DNA from: Cantharellus purpuraceus
Lineage: Eukaryota > Basidiomycota > Agaricomycetes > Cantharellales > Hydnaceae
Assembly: GCA_025174535.1 (NCBI GenBank)
Contig: JALBUN010000001.1
Location: forward strand, 558,001-622,000
Reading direction: 5' to 3'
DNA: 64,000 bases
Position 1 is the first letter of the stretch. Each line of letters starts with the position of its first letter. Below are positions 30,608-42,584 of the stretch, piece after piece. A program made the translations under genes and the position numbers. Below the pieces are notes generated by a model, which was given only the letters and a program-made list of their open reading frames with translations, had not been told where the DNA came from and ran no database searches.

Positions 30608-32833
30608 TCAATCACAAGGCCCCACTCTCTTTCGGTACCCCTCCTTCAGATCCTCCAGCTCAAGCAACATCCACCGACTCGACAGCGCACCCGAGACCGT
30701 CTCCCGACGCCTCGGGTCATGCATCAACAATCGACTCACCAAATCCCGTGCTGGCGGTGTCAATAAGCATCATCAGGCGCGGCGCCGACGAGGAGAGGTT
30801 GGGACATGACTAGGGAAAAAAAAAAAAAAAAGGCATACCGTCCGGCAGTTCCCTCCATATCTCGTCTTGGAAGTCAACGGGACAGCTCACGATGCGCGAC
30901 ATGATGAGTGCATCGCTACGGCTAGACACGGACGTTTCCATGAATCCCGGAGACGCTCTGCGTCGATGTTGGATGCTCAACTCGTCCTCCTCCTGCCAGT
31001 CGAAAGGATTGTATCCGCTGCACCCAAGCGGGATCAGGGTGGTTTCAAGGACTCATCAGTATGCAGGTAACCCAATATTGAAAATTTTAATAATGCCACA
31101 ACCAACGCACCACAGCATCGCATATAAGACCATGCCAAGGCTCCAGGCATCAGCATATATACCGACATAGCCCATGTTTTTGGTAGTGAGGGCAAGAATG
31201 GCCTCGGGCGGCATATAGCATATTGTACCAACCGCATTCAGTGTCTGCTCGTGCGCGCGAGGGCGTGCGAGGCCAAAATCAGCAATGACCAAACGGGGAA
31301 AGGGGCCAGGCGTGTGGAGGAGGATGTTCTCGGGTTTGAGGTCTGTCGGGAGTCAATTCAACGGCTTGAGAAAGAAAATCATGGACGCTGAATAATACCA
31401 CGGTGTGAAACACTTTTCTCATGTAAATACTTTAAACCAAGCATCAGCTGAAAGCCACAATATCTCGCTTCTCCTTCTTTCATCCTCCCCCATTCGCGAG
31501 TCGAAATATACGTGAACAAATCGCCGCCAGTCGAGAGATCTAGGAACACGTTGCTTCGGGGTACCGGTTACAAGTCAATCAACCCAAGGGCCTGGATACA
31601 TACAGGAATCCATCTTTCGAGACGACATCCAGGACGCGATTGATGTTTGGCTGTCCGAGCACGGCGGGTCTGAGCAGAGCGAAAAATTACGCGTGTGGAT
31701 ACCACGAACATGGTCCAATCCCTTCAAAAGTTCCACTTCTCTCATCAGCTTCGAAGTTTCCACCTCACTTGTCACTTTGAGCATTTTGCAAGCCACCTGT
31801 CGGTATGTGGAGACACCATTCGACCTCGAAATAGTATATGCAAGATTGACCGTCGCATATGTGCCACTATGGGTGTAGATGCATTATTTAAACGCGGTTA
31901 ATTTGAGATGCCCACCTTCCCAACGTGCATGACGTTACTTTGTAGTTGCCAACGATCTAATGGGACGAATATGAATCCCAAATTGCGAGTAATGAAACTG
32001 TACTCGCCTTATCTACTGGAGCAAGAGGGGGCGTTGGATCGAATAATGTTTTCTTTTGAGGCCCCATAGGCGGGTTTGTGTACACACACTTGAAAGCTGG
32101 TCCCAGTGTTTATGGCCATCAGACTCGATAAAGATGACTACTCCATACTTTGAGAGGAAGGAATTTTCAGGACATCCCCATGCATGAGTATGACGGAGCT
32201 CCTCTTGATGAAATGGTCGTTCAACTTGGTTCCATTCGTGGAAAAATCCTGGGCGTAATATCGGTGTACATTGAATATATGCACCTCGTTCAAAGTCAAC
32301 ACCGCGCGGTATGGGACGCACTTGGAATGAGAGAAGAATGGCTCCAGAGGTGGATCGTATCCTGGCATCAATCACTGAGAGTTTAGACATGGTGCCCCCC
32401 AACACGAACGCACGCGTAGACTTTGAAATGCACATTTGAAACAACAGGGTCGGATATTATGTATGTGCTTATTGAACCAAAGTCGCAAGGAAAGTCTTGA
32501 ACTACCCGCGAGCTCGTCAGGGCTCACGGCTTACCATTGTGAAGCATTGCGGCCAATAGTGACTGGTCTGCCAATGCTAATCACCGCAGCTAAATAGTGG
32601 GCTTAGGTGGCAGTTAATTGAAGCTGTCAAGAGCTATAACCTTCTTTGCGGCCAGATTTGGTTGTCGTTACGAGCCGTGCGCAAATATCATCATCACGAA
32701 TCTGAGATTGCGAAGAATGTTGATGGGCTTGAACATTGAGATAAAGTGACCGAGAGCGTTTTGATTGCAAGGTTATGTGCAGTGCTTCTTGTGAGTCCAT
32801 AAGTCTACGCTTATTCCGGTGCTGACGCTTCAT
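30608..32833 (-). CDS. FHA-domain serine/threonine kinase (CHK2/Rad53/Cds1 type)
   Basis: A checkpoint-type kinase assembled from about ten short exons on the minus strand. Start MKRQHRNKRRLMDSQEA at 32,833. The FHA domain is split by introns: ISIGRPVTIGRNASQ, CTYIISDPVVSNVHFKVYA, then DFSTNGTKLNDHFIKRSS and GDVLKIPSSQ (32,600-32,130), with the conserved GR, S..H and STNGT residues. The kinase domain follows: glycine loop SGTYATVNLAY, VACKMLK with the ATP-binding Lys, HRDLKPENILL (the D codon is split by an intron), ADFGLARP, CYMPPEA, DAWSLGMVLYAML, CGYNPFDWQEEDELS and ARDLVSRLLMHDPRRRE. Stop at 30,608-30,610. An FHA domain before a kinase domain is the CHK2/Rad53/Cds1 layout, which transmits DNA-damage and replication-stress signals. 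One intron carries a poly-T tract (30,814-30,830). MED7 lies 150 bp upstream on the same strand. Confidence 0.9.
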
Positions 32834-32984
32834 GGTGGAGCAACGATTAGGACGACGTGTAGGAGGCAAACTCCGACAGCACAACCTGCCGAAAGACCTG
32901 CTTTGGTAAACTACAAGCCTTAAAGTGTTGAACGAGAACACCCAAGTCGAATATTTTCAAATGTTGAACACTGCAATCAAATTC

Positions 32985-34242
32985 CTACTCAACCTCCTCA
33001 GCCCATCGTAACACATCCTCTTCTGTTACCTTTTGCAGGGTGAAAGAACGCCTATCGCCTAAAGTCGATGACAAGGTCTGATCTGGCTCGTCAACCGGGG
33101 AAGAGCTCTTGGAAAACTTGAATGTGGCGTGTAAGTGTCATAAGAGAACTCAGAATTGAAGAATACCTCATCTGGCTCATCGAATAATGAGTCCACATGT
33201 ATGACTTCTTCCGCCGGCTTCTGTTAATCGGTTATTCAGAAATACAGAAACCGATGGTGGATGGTACCAACCTGCGCCAGGGACTTTTCATGCTAGGAAG
33301 ATACCCAAGGTGAATGCAACGATTGTAGCCTGGTAGACAAAGATAAACGTACAGACGCGACAAGATCTGCAGATTTTTTGCGAAGTTCTTCCAGCTTCGC
33401 CTCTAGAGCGTCACACTTGCTGATATAAAAATGAGATACATTTACTTTCAAAAAGTGCTTGCACAAACGCATTGACAGCCTTTGTCTCTTCCCTTCGCAA
33501 CTCGAGTTGACGAGTCATCATAGTCTCCAAGTTACATCTCGCCTAAATCGCGAAATAACTCAAAAGGCAGAACTACATATGGCACGCATTCAACTAACCT
33601 GGACGGGTCGCAAATCATTGGCAGCACCCATGATATTTTGACCCATGACCCGCATCCACTCGACAAGACGTTGCCAATCTGGTGGCACATCACTTGTCTG
33701 AGAGGGAGGGGGTGCAAGGATCGAGGACAGAAAAGAAGAATAACTGTGGAGAAGGGTGCGTAAAACTGCCTGTAGAGCTGGACGACGGTCTGAAAGGCAG
33801 CATAAATTGACGTGTCGCGAGATATGACGATGAACATACCGACGGTTGGGTCTTCTGGATATAATTGCGTACCACCCATCTCACCCAATGTTGGTATTCG
33901 TTCTTTAGTCTGGAAAATATTGGTTCGTTTACGTACGCCCCTTCCTCGAAACATACTCACAAACCACGTATCACCAAAAGCATTGTACACTCCTTCCTCA
34001 AGGATCCAGTCCACACGAGGCTTGTCCAGTTGCGTCAATGGCCATTCCGGCACGTCTCTCTCGCTTTGAAGAAGTTCACGTTGTTTTTGGGCAATGTCTA
34101 GGTCCGGGTCAGTAATCGTTAGCCCTTGATCAGTCAGTCGAGATTTGAGCAAAGACAGAAGATGGAGGTTGTGAGAGGTATAATCCACATAATGAGAAGG
34201 CGGGGATGGAAATGGGTTTTGCAGCTCCTGGTCTTCCTCCAT
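32985..34242 (-). CDS. MED7: Mediator complex subunit 7
   Basis: MED7 is a middle-module subunit of Mediator, linking activators to RNA polymerase II. The protein starts MEEDQELQNPFPSPPSHYVDYTSHN, the typical FPxPPxxY opening of MED7. It continues with PEWPLTQLDKPRVDWILEEG and the helical core DRRPALQAVLRTLLHSY, LVEWMRVMGQNIMGAANDLRPVQ, ARCNLETMMTRQLELRREET and KCDALEAKLEELRKKSADLVA. The C-terminal end, after small exons, reads VTEEDVLRWAEEVE. About seven introns of roughly 50-60 nt split it. An upstream exon from 34,425 (MSSVEPGEQRQFAHAV, 39-nt intron) would join in frame and add about 50 residues; I prefer the conserved start at 34,242. Ends 150 bp before the kinase start. Confidence 0.9.
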
Positions 34243-34429
34243 CTTGAACGGTGTCGAATATGCCACAATCACTGGGCAAGTGACCTCGGGCGCCGCGAGA
34301 GCTGACGGAGCTCGAAATTCCTACGAGAGCAACCGTTCGCACTCAGTTCATGGACTAACCCTAATTTCATCACGAGTCACAGCGTGTGCGAATTGCCGTT
34401 GCTCTCCTGGCTCTACGGAGCTCATATAA

Positions 34430-35077
34430 TGGTGTCGGAGACCGAAATGCCATTGGCAGGTGGAGAGACATTACAGTAGGTAATATTATTGCTCGTCAAG
34501 AGTATAAGAGTCCGGGATGTGAAAATTCAAGGGACCATAGAGCAGGCAGGAAGGAATAAATCATGCAAGTCATTTACAGCGGTGTGTATGTCAAGATGCA
34601 GTCAATGAATGGGACATGTGGGGATTATCACCTTCACATAGTATAAGACAATCAGCGCTAGCATTTGGACGGCTCATTTGACCTTCATCACGGCCCACCG
34701 CAAGCCTCCTGGCCTTGAAATATCTGCATGACTTGAAGTTCATAAACCAAGATCCGAGGTGAGTGGAATATTCCTGATCAGCGCAGCACTCTAGAAAATT
34801 ATGGGTTTATGACGATTGCTTTCGTGCCTTGGTCCAATCGAGGTGTCTGGAAAATATTTTCAAGGTCGAGATAGTGATTAGGGTTACCTGTCCTTATCCT
34901 CTCCCCCGTATCTGGGTCAACTAGATTCTATAGTTTTAGCAAATACCAATGCTTAGGCCTTCAAGTCGTAGGTTTACAATCACTACATAAACTAGATAAT
35001 GTGAGTGGTGGGGTGAACCTAACCTCTTCATTACGAGCATCACGAAAAGCTATCCATGTTGCAGTTGTGACGATTCA
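34430..35077. other. Intergenic, no supported feature
   Basis: AT-moderate sequence with only short ORFs. It presumably holds the promoter of MED7 (near 34,430-34,600) and the 3' region of the F-box-like gene. No repeat or RNA gene seen. Confidence 0.5.
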
Positions 35078-36316
35078 CTAGCACTGGTCGAGATCTGTCG
35101 CGTTCCAGTGCTTAAAGTACATCAGTTTGATTTTGTAATTTCCCTCAGAGCACTCAAGAATCCATCGGCGCTCACCCTCACTGCCCCAACGATTGTGAGG
35201 CGGTTCCCCTCTGCGCCACATCTCGAGCACCCTATCAGGAGGATTATAGCACAGGAGTGACAATTCGCTGAGAATAAGAATATCCCTTTCGAGACGCAAT
35301 TCGCGTAGATTAGTCATTGCTAGCATAGCCACATCCACAGCATACTCTTTGTCTGATTGACGTTTTAGAGCGCGAAAATTCAATGATGAGGTAGGGCCAA
35401 CTTCGGAAAGCAAAGAGAGAAGGTCCAAGTTAGTGAAACTAGAAATATGTTCGGACCTCCAAGACGTTGTCAGTGTGCGGAGGTGAGGCAGAGTGAGGGG
35501 TCCATGTAGCAAAGTCACTGATTGCATCGAGCAGGCAGGCGTGGAAAATCCGTCAAAATTGTTTGCTCAGGCATGGCAGCCGACTGAGAGTGTGTGAAGA
35601 CGCGGCTAATGGGATATGCACCAAGAATATCGCCTACGCTCAGGTAGTAGAAATGATCAGCAACAGGCGATGCGATGTAAAGCTCCCTACTCCGGAAGAA
35701 CCACATAGTGCGTGCAGGAAGACTTGTACCAAAGTTCTACACGTATTTAAAAGACCCACCCTCGTGATCCGCGGCTTGGAGAATAGCGACAATTGCTTTT
35801 GCGTGTTCCAAGTAAGTGGCCCCAAACATCTTCATGACTCCAGAAAGTTATCATCAAACAATACCCTGACTCTCTCGCCGAGATTTGGGTTGAGTTCCAG
35901 CGTTTTCGTAAGTTGTAATACGTTTTGAAGACCAATATCATTTAACCTGAGATCTTCATACATATAGTTCAAAGCTGGACTCCACACACGGCACACGGAC
36001 GTCAAAGAGGCCAGTGTTATTTATTGGATCGGGGAACAGCCATTTTAACCTCTTGGAAGATCATACTAAGCTCTGCTGGGAGACTGACGAAGGGTTGACG
36101 AGAGTCGGAAGGAGGCAGGATCCTTACCCCATAAGTGAAGACCGCGGCCAGTGGGCGTGCTTGGTAGACAGAACTCGTCATCCCGAGTTCTGGATGTGGT
36201 TCGTAGGAACAGGACAAATAATCTCGAAGTTGCGGCGTGCGGAATTCAATCCAATCGCACAGCGGCCTCAGAGACTGGGATTCCGGAGCTAGTGGTGGGT
36301 GTAACACGAGATCCAC
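35078..36316 (-). CDS. F-box/LRR-like protein, gene model uncertain
   Basis: The minus strand shows an F-box-like motif (FVSLPAELSMIF near 36,075), then exon-like segments: LNDIGLQNVLQLTKTLELNPNLGERVRVLF (about 35,940-35,850), AKAIVAILQAADHEGGSFKYV (about 35,770), and a long open end 35,706-35,078. That end contains ELYIASPVADHFYYLSVGD, then LPHLRTLTTSWRSEHISSFTNLDLLSLLS and LREIRLE-like LRELRLERDILI. The pattern (F-box, then repeated L-rich segments, then a C-terminal tail) is typical of the large F-box families of Agaricomycetes. Exact splice sites were not resolved, and a recent pseudogene is possible. It would act as a substrate receptor of an SCF ubiquitin ligase. Confidence 0.5.
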
Positions 36317-37938
36317 TCGCCTCCGGGAGGGGGATTTATGTCTACTATCTCATACACCAGCGTACACAGTGGAAAAGATGGCATGTTGGAGAATTCGCCT
36401 CTGCCCACTGCTTCGCAAGCACGCAACCTACTTGCTGTGATTTGAACATTGACTCTTCAACTCCATATCACTTCCGCGAGCTGGAGGATATATTTTACTA
36501 GGGTCGAAATTATCGTGGAACTTTTGAAACACATTGATATCAAGCATTAGTTACGTTTGGTATCGTTGCGCATGGTGAAAGTTTAAGCATAATGCAAGAA
36601 AAAACGTAAGTGGAACGTACCAAAACAGCGAGCTCATGCGTGTTCCTGCAGCCAAATAAATAAGCACTCGGAACCCCGAAAAGTATCTCCGGGTTCAAGG
36701 GTGGCACCGAGCATGAACTGCTGACTGTCGTTCGCGCCTATCTCCTGACCCTTTGTAATTGCACATTCGACACCCTGACGTATACTCCTTAGGGCTCCAC
36801 GCAGACAATGTTGTAAAATGGTGTGAGGTGAAATTGTCAAACACACAAACGCCCTGTCCGGATGCAGATGGAGTCCATTGTATACTTGCAGTTTCATATG
36901 GTACCATAAAGCAACGTATGCCAGAGACTGGTCCCATCCAGCGGTTGCAGAAGAAAACAAAACATATATTCGATTATGTTTATCTTGCATGATGTAAATT
37001 CCCTTAGAAGTGCGTCTGTACTGAGTCACCAGGTATCTGAAAATCGGCGATAATTGACCTGTAGGGCCATGTAAAATGGATCAAGTTCCTCAGTTTCTTG
37101 ACAGGATAGTAGCTTACTTAGTCACCTTTGCTTCCAATCAATTTCTCACTGAACTGAGACCTTGCTAATGGTGCTGTGAGAAAGCATGAACACCAGGTGT
37201 TGGAAGGTTTTTCTGACTGTATGCTGCATGACACCCTCTGAAGCCCTAAATATGTTCCAGAACTTGGAAGGCTCTCGGAAAATTTGTTGAGAGCTGTAAA
37301 TAAACTATCTATCAATTATTTACACAAAACAATCACATCCTGAACAAGGGATATGAAGATTAGGGCATATATCTCCAAGGACAAGCCCTCATGCATGTAA
37401 TTAAGCCTGCTGGACCATGTATAACTCGCTCTATTTTCTTGTAAAATTTACCAACACTTGTAATAACACATTAAACATTTATGGCCATTTATATGCTTGA
37501 AAAATAACGACGAGTGTCCTAGGAAATTTTATTTTTTCATATCGTGGTGATTTCAGACACCTGGTGACAGATAGTAGGGCTCATGCGGTCGATGGTTGTG
37601 TTCGCACTATGCCTGTTGTCACATCCATGACTCCTGAACCTCCAGTGATCTACCGTGTGTGCCTATCTCAAATCTGATATGCCGTATGAAGCTTTTTTGT
37701 GATAGAATGTCTACCGTACTCACTAACCATTTGGAGATTACCCCCCTACTGAGCGTCTTGATATTGTGACTCATAATTACCATGCAAGACTCCAAAAGAA
37801 TTGAGTATAGCCTATAAAAACGCTCTCAGTCTATACACGAATAGACCAAACGAAGTATCTGAGACTTCTACCTTCTAGAACGGGATAATAGTATCAGCTC
37901 CTTTCGCCATGATACGCTGGCATACAAACAGTACTATC
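36317..37938. other. Region without a confident gene
   Basis: A 131-codon minus-strand ORF at 37,029-36,634 is open but has no recognisable motif and no neighbouring exons. A plus-strand ORF at 36,151-36,501 is the shadow of the F-box-like region. The rest, 37,100-37,938, is AT-rich and shows nothing I can support. Confidence 0.4.
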
Positions 37939-38658
37939 TTATTTTCCTAACATATCTGGCATTCCGTTCTGTAGCGCATCTTGCATCACCTGGTCCGCTA
38001 CCGCATTCGGGTCAAAGGCTTCGACAGCTGCTCCGAACTGCCCGATATCGATGCCATTCATGGTCCCGTCCAGCTGCCCTCCAACTCCCACACCACCCAA
38101 GGAGTCTGGAACCACCAGTGATGGATTCAATGACGAATCCAGCGTGCCGTCATCAACAACGTCTTCATTTGTTGGTGTCTCTGAGCCTGGAATAAGTGAG
38201 ATGGAGAGTGGGTGGGGTTTTGATTCAGGCTCGCGCTCTTCTGGGGGTACAGATGGCTGCGCTGTGACAGGCTCCGATATATCGCGAGATGCTGGGGCTC
38301 CTGAATCAGCGTTATCGTCTTGGTCTTTTTCTTCCTCGTCCTCCTCGTCCTGTATAGGCTCATCTGGTAAAGGGGCCAAAGGTTCATCCACCGCATCTTC
38401 GTCATCACTAAATTGCTGCCAGTCAAGATATGAGGACATATGCGGGATGAGAAGAAACGCTGCAGTGGCGTCGGGGGTTCTCACCTGTTTCTTGTCCGTC
38501 TTCACCCATCTCATCACCTTTAGCGTTGACCCTGGCGTAGCGCTTTCGGGTACAACCCACACCTTTTCCCAACACGGAACGGGTTGCATAAGCTGCCTGC
38601 GAGCACTCTCACTCGTCGCTGCGCCTATGAACCGTCCGCTCTTCATTCTGGATGCCAT
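37939..38658 (-). CDS. BCL7-like N-terminal domain protein
   Basis: Start MASRMKSGRFIGAATSES at 38,658. Residues about 20-55 read RRQLMQPVPCWEKVWVVPESATPGSTLKVMRWVKTDKKQ, matching the W-E-K-x-W-V ... S-L-K-V-x-x-W-V pattern of the BCL7 N-terminal region. In animals BCL7 proteins are small subunits of SWI/SNF (BAF) chromatin remodellers; a similar role here is inference. An in-frame intron (GTGAGAACC...GACTGGCAG, about 38,417-38,490) separates this domain from a long acidic, disordered tail: QFSDDEDAVDEPLAPLPDEP, DEEDEEEKDQDD, ending NAVADQVMQDALQNGMPDMLGK. Mature length is about 215 aa. The open frame continues upstream to 39,111, but the first good start is at 38,658. Confidence 0.75.
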   Translation of the reverse strand: MASRMKSGRFIGAATSESARRQLMQPVPCWEKVWVVPESATPGSTLKVMRWVKTDKKQVRTPDATAAFLLIPHMSSYLDWQQFSDDEDAVDEPLAPLPDEPIQDEEDEEEKDQDDNADSGAPASRDISEPVTAQPSVPPEEREPESKPHPLSISLIPGSETPTNEDVVDDGTLDSSLNPSLVVPDSLGGVGVGGQLDGTMNGIDIGQFGAAVEAFDPNAVADQVMQDALQNGMPDMLGK

Positions 38659-39310
38659 GGTGGATAGGTCACGTGATGATGCGCGTGCTAAGTTCAGAGT
38701 CCGCCAGCACCAAATATCATCAAAAATTCTATTGGGTTGCCACCGCTCTCGCGCGACCCAGGGGAGACTCCGTGCCATGCTCAATGCGGAAGCTGTAGCA
38801 GAAGGAAATATAGTGGAATTGGTGAATTGGGCAAGTGGAAGGGTGGGTGCGAAGTAAACGAGCGACCTGGGGCGTTCGCGACTATCGAACGCCAGAAGTG
38901 AGGAAGCAATATGTGAGGAGTTTGAGAAAGCTGGGCTTTTACTAATGGACTGAGTGGAAAGTGGAAAGTGGGACGTGTGGGTGTGGAAAACGGAATGCGG
39001 ACGTGGAACGGATAGTTGAATCACGTGCCCTCTCCATAGAAGCCGAACGATGCTTTGTTTGAGCCACTTTCGAACTTCTGCTGCCTGCATCACGAATATA
39101 TCAAGCTTCAAGGGTGAAATCCTCCATGTTTTTCACCGCGTGCCCCATCGTTTCGTAGTGTTTAGTAGTTGATATCACATGGTCTATAGACTCCATCCAT
39201 ATATGCATCATTTCATTCAGCCGACTCTACCACACACTACAAGTGATACTGTTACACATTCATACGCAAGGTTCAATGATTCATGGTGGACGAGAGAGGT
39301 TTATAGATGC
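38659..39310. other. Intergenic between metallothionein and BCL7-like gene
   Basis: Promoter region of the BCL7-like gene and 3' region of the metallothionein gene. The open frame here is an upstream extension of the BCL7 ORF without coding character. Nothing else seen. Confidence 0.45.
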
Positions 39311-39458
39311 CTAGCACTTGCACTCTCCTTGCTTGCAGCCGCAGGTACTGGGTGACAAAAACCTTGGTCAGAATTCCAGGCACCTCACCATACGGCATGA
39401 CTTACGAGCCGCAGTTGCAGGTGGTAGATCCACAAGCCTGGTCCTTGGGATAGTCCAT
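39311..39458 (-). CDS. Metallothionein, 29 aa, one intron
   Basis: Exon 1 is 39,458-39,406, the intron 39,405-39,348 (58 nt, GTAAGT...CCCAG) and exon 2 is 39,347-39,311 with stop TAG. The 29-residue product starts MDYPKDQACGS and ends CKQGECKC. It has seven Cys at positions 9, 14, 16, 20, 22, 27 and 29, arranged as C-x4-C-x-C-x3-C-x-C-x4-C-x-C, with no aromatic residue in the Cys-rich part. This is the pattern of small fungal copper/cadmium metallothioneins, which chelate metal ions in the cytosol. Each exon ends inside the Cys clusters, so the intron is needed for the motif. Expression is probably metal-induced, but no specific promoter element was identified. Confidence 0.85.
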
Positions 39459-39459
39459 A

Positions 39460-42400
39460 ACTGAAGTTCCAGACTAATAGCTACTATCAGCTTAGATCAA
39501 GACGTCATGAATGGAATAGACCAACCATTGTGCTGTTTGTTGTTCTGAGGTATGTAGGTGCTGGGGGTTCGTTACTGGCTGGTTTCTTTCGAATTTCTTA
39601 CGTGCTTTATATGTGCCCAGCGCCATGTCGGACCGGTATCGTGGGTCTAGTTGCACAATCTGGCTTCAGAATAGTTCTTGCCCTATCTGCCGATACATCT
39701 CAACATTCTTCAGGAAGGGTCGTTCGTGCTGGGTATAGCATTCGGGACGGAGCATATCAAATAAAGAAGAGGGAACATAAAGCAGCATGCTACCAAGTTA
39801 CGTCCCTGGAAAGACGGACACATCCGCTCCCCAGTGGCTAAATCCCTAAGGTCGCTCACTGTCGCTCACGCCGATAGGATCCCATAGTGTATTGGATGCG
39901 TGCCAATGGACTAAAGGATACCTTGTCCTCAAAGGATATCTATCGCCACCCCATTGTCTCTCGCTTTCAGGCACAATTCGGCTATGTACTTGCAACGTGA
40001 TCTTTGTTTCCATTAGCTCACATTACGAGAGGGAACGCATATCCAATTCATAGCCGTTCTCATTTTATTTTAGTGCCCCTAGGACACGGTGTTAAGCCTC
40101 TTCAGAATATATATAGACGAGAACCCCTAACTCGAATGGCGAAAGTGGACATAGCACTGCTGGATGCGCACATTACTGTAAAGTTTTGAGCACTGCGAGC
40201 TATTGGATTAATCTGAAGTGACCCTATGACATGTAATGGTCTACTTCCGGCTGCCGGTATTCAGTTGTAGACCTGGTCTGTACAGCTGTCGCGTCATTCC
40301 ACGAGTTAAGGTTACTGAACACGCTTGACATATTAACGCTGCCAGTACCCCTCAAATGAGTGAAACCAAGAACGCTTGGAGTTATGTTTCTGTTCACTAT
40401 CAAGCCCCTAAGTGTTGGAGCAATGCAGTGGGTGGTATTGTTTCTGATGCTCCCACTTTCGCTTGGAATTCCTCGGGGTCATTCTCAGTGATTCTTGCGC
40501 AGTCAGTGCACCACTCCACAGGGCCAAACAAGTCTTCTGAAATCAAGGAACGTGCAAAATTGAAGGTGCGACAGCATTATAGGCGTGGTTACAGCTTGCG
40601 CGCCATGAGACATGCCACCCAAGGTGGGATCCCTGGTCTTGCCAAATGAGATTCACTGGTGGTGGTAGTCCATGACTCCGAAGTAAGCTGGCTCCTGAAT
40701 CATTTGTACGTGCCTTGCCTTGCCAGGACACGTGTTAGAACCATCGGGTGACAGTGTTCAGACGACAAAAGGTTGCCCGTTCTGATAGGTTTCTTGTATC
40801 AAGAAGTAGGGTGACATGCGAGGCAGATTAATGAATACAAGAACCGTGAGGAAAATCAATAGATCCAGGCAAGGCGTGAGGAGGGGGGATCGAGACCCCG
40901 AGCCACGGCTTGCATGGAGGACCGAGTCGGGAGTGACTCACTGCGTGCAGTTGCACATTAAGGCAGGACCATCCTTTGGCGAAACTAAAAAACAAATCCC
41001 AGCCCGTTCGGTCTGCATTTAATTGCAGTCATCCATGTTACGCCACAGATGAGCCTCTTGAGACCCCCAGCCATACCAGAATCACCAGTTAGTATGTCAT
41101 GGTCGCCGAGCGATCCTGTGAAAATTAGTACACATCCTGCGACGAAGATGGGGCAAGTTTCTGGGTATGTCATCTGGTCCCAGGAGGACAGTGGGTGTGA
41201 GTTATGGCCACTATAGAGATTACGAGGATCAATTTCGCGACTGCAGGATTAGAGATAGGTAGACGCACCGGAGGAAAAGGCGCATAGTCGGCCATCTATA
41301 GACTGGCTAATGCCAGCTCATCGTGGTGCAGCTCACTTTTCCCGGACTCGGAACCAACCGACACATGGGAGACTTTCTTCTATCTTCACGAAGAGATCTC
41401 CTCACACCTTGACACATTGCTATTTTTCGGTACCATCTCCAGCCAAGCTTTTAATCTACCTTGTTCCAGAATTCGACCCCACCCACCACCCATAGGTATA
41501 TCTGAATCACAGCAACCGTGTCCTGATGCTTGTCGAGAAAGAGATCCAAGGCAGAGGTTTCTAGGACCATTGGAGGTACAGCACCCCCCTCCTCCGAAAC
41601 AAATACTTGTAGGTGAGATTGGGGGCATGCCAGGGATAAGTGAACGAAAGAATGAGAAACAGAAGGTTCCGGATGCCAACGGATCTTCATGTTTCTCATG
41701 GTCCTTACCCTTCTCATCAGTCAACATCACATGAAGACGGTAATCACAACTACGCTCTCAAACCGGTCAGCGGTGACGGTAATTTATGAGGGGAGTGAAC
41801 CAATTGACGCTTGAAAACTAGGAAAATTCCTGCACCCACTATTAGATCCGACACTGACGCGGAATTCCTTGTGATGAATTGTCCGAAGGCACTGAGCCAC
41901 GAATATTTAGCCACACTAGCAAAACAAGATTTGCAACTGTGGCCCTCCCGAAAGAGACGCTCGAGCTGGGTAATCAGAGTACGGCGCCGGGACACCCCTA
42001 TGATGGGCTTTCAAAAAGTGGCCGGATAACATGGCACCCTGGCTGATCTCCATGCCGTAAATTGATGTACTAGATGTGTGCTCCTAAAAGCGACGGAGAG
42101 ATTCCCCGTAAGTTTCAAGGATAAAGAAGGGTGAGAAAGACGATCAGCAAGGCAAATTTGGTGTGACATATATCAGATGTTCACCAATACGAGCGAAGAA
42201 GATGAGAGTACGACATACAATGTGGCAATGACAGCCTCCGCTTCAAATGACACGCCGAATCCTGGGCCAAGGTTTGTTACAGTAACATTGACGCACGAAA
42301 TGAACGTCAATAAGCATAAGGCAAAGTCGAAGACCAAGCGAAACCAGACTGCATAGCGACTTCGCGAATGAGGTCTTACCTCTTAAAATTTCAGTAAGAG

Positions 42401-42584
42401 AGAGTGGATGTCGACGCCTTATTGCAGGGAGATATACCAGGAGAGCACTTGACAGTGTGACTGTGATGCGTGACTCAGGCTTCCGACAATTTAACTACTG
42501 GACGTACGGAGGCTTGTGAGCGTTCAACCTCATTTCAAAAGGATATGTTGACGTTAACAACTAGATCTAGCTCAGTTGGCTCCA
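39460..42584. other. Long stretch with only weak gene candidates
   Basis: Mostly short ORFs without recognisable motifs, for example plus-strand 39,530-39,841 and 40,356-40,649. The only segment with coding character is on the minus strand at about 42,480-41,760 (see separate entry). No repeats or RNA genes were found; a GGGGGATCGAGACCCC hairpin near 40,884 resembles a tRNA T-arm but has no tRNA around it. Confidence 0.4.
41760..42480 (-). CDS. Possible multi-pass membrane protein fragment, uncertain
   Basis: Minus-strand segments look like exons of a membrane protein: VTLSSALLVYLPAIRRRHPLSLTEILR (about 42,460-42,380, followed by a GTAAGA donor), AVWFRLVFDFALCLLTFISCVNVTVTNLGP and FEAEAVIATLYVVLSSSSLVLVNI (about 42,340-42,180). 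After a plausible intron comes a polar tail (EISQGAMLSGHFLKAHHRGVPAPYSDYP). Two to three hydrophobic spans followed by a cytoplasmic tail fit the many unnamed agaricomycete membrane proteins. The start was not found. The upstream side faces mS23, so the two could share a promoter region. Confidence 0.35.

Noticed and set aside
38051..38857. 268-codon plus-strand ORF
   Set aside because: Ser-rich shadow of the BCL7-like gene on the opposite strand.
40870..40915. tRNA gene suggested by GGGGGATCGAGACCCC
   Set aside because: Only a T-arm-like hairpin; no acceptor stem, D-arm or anticodon arm at the right distances on either strand.
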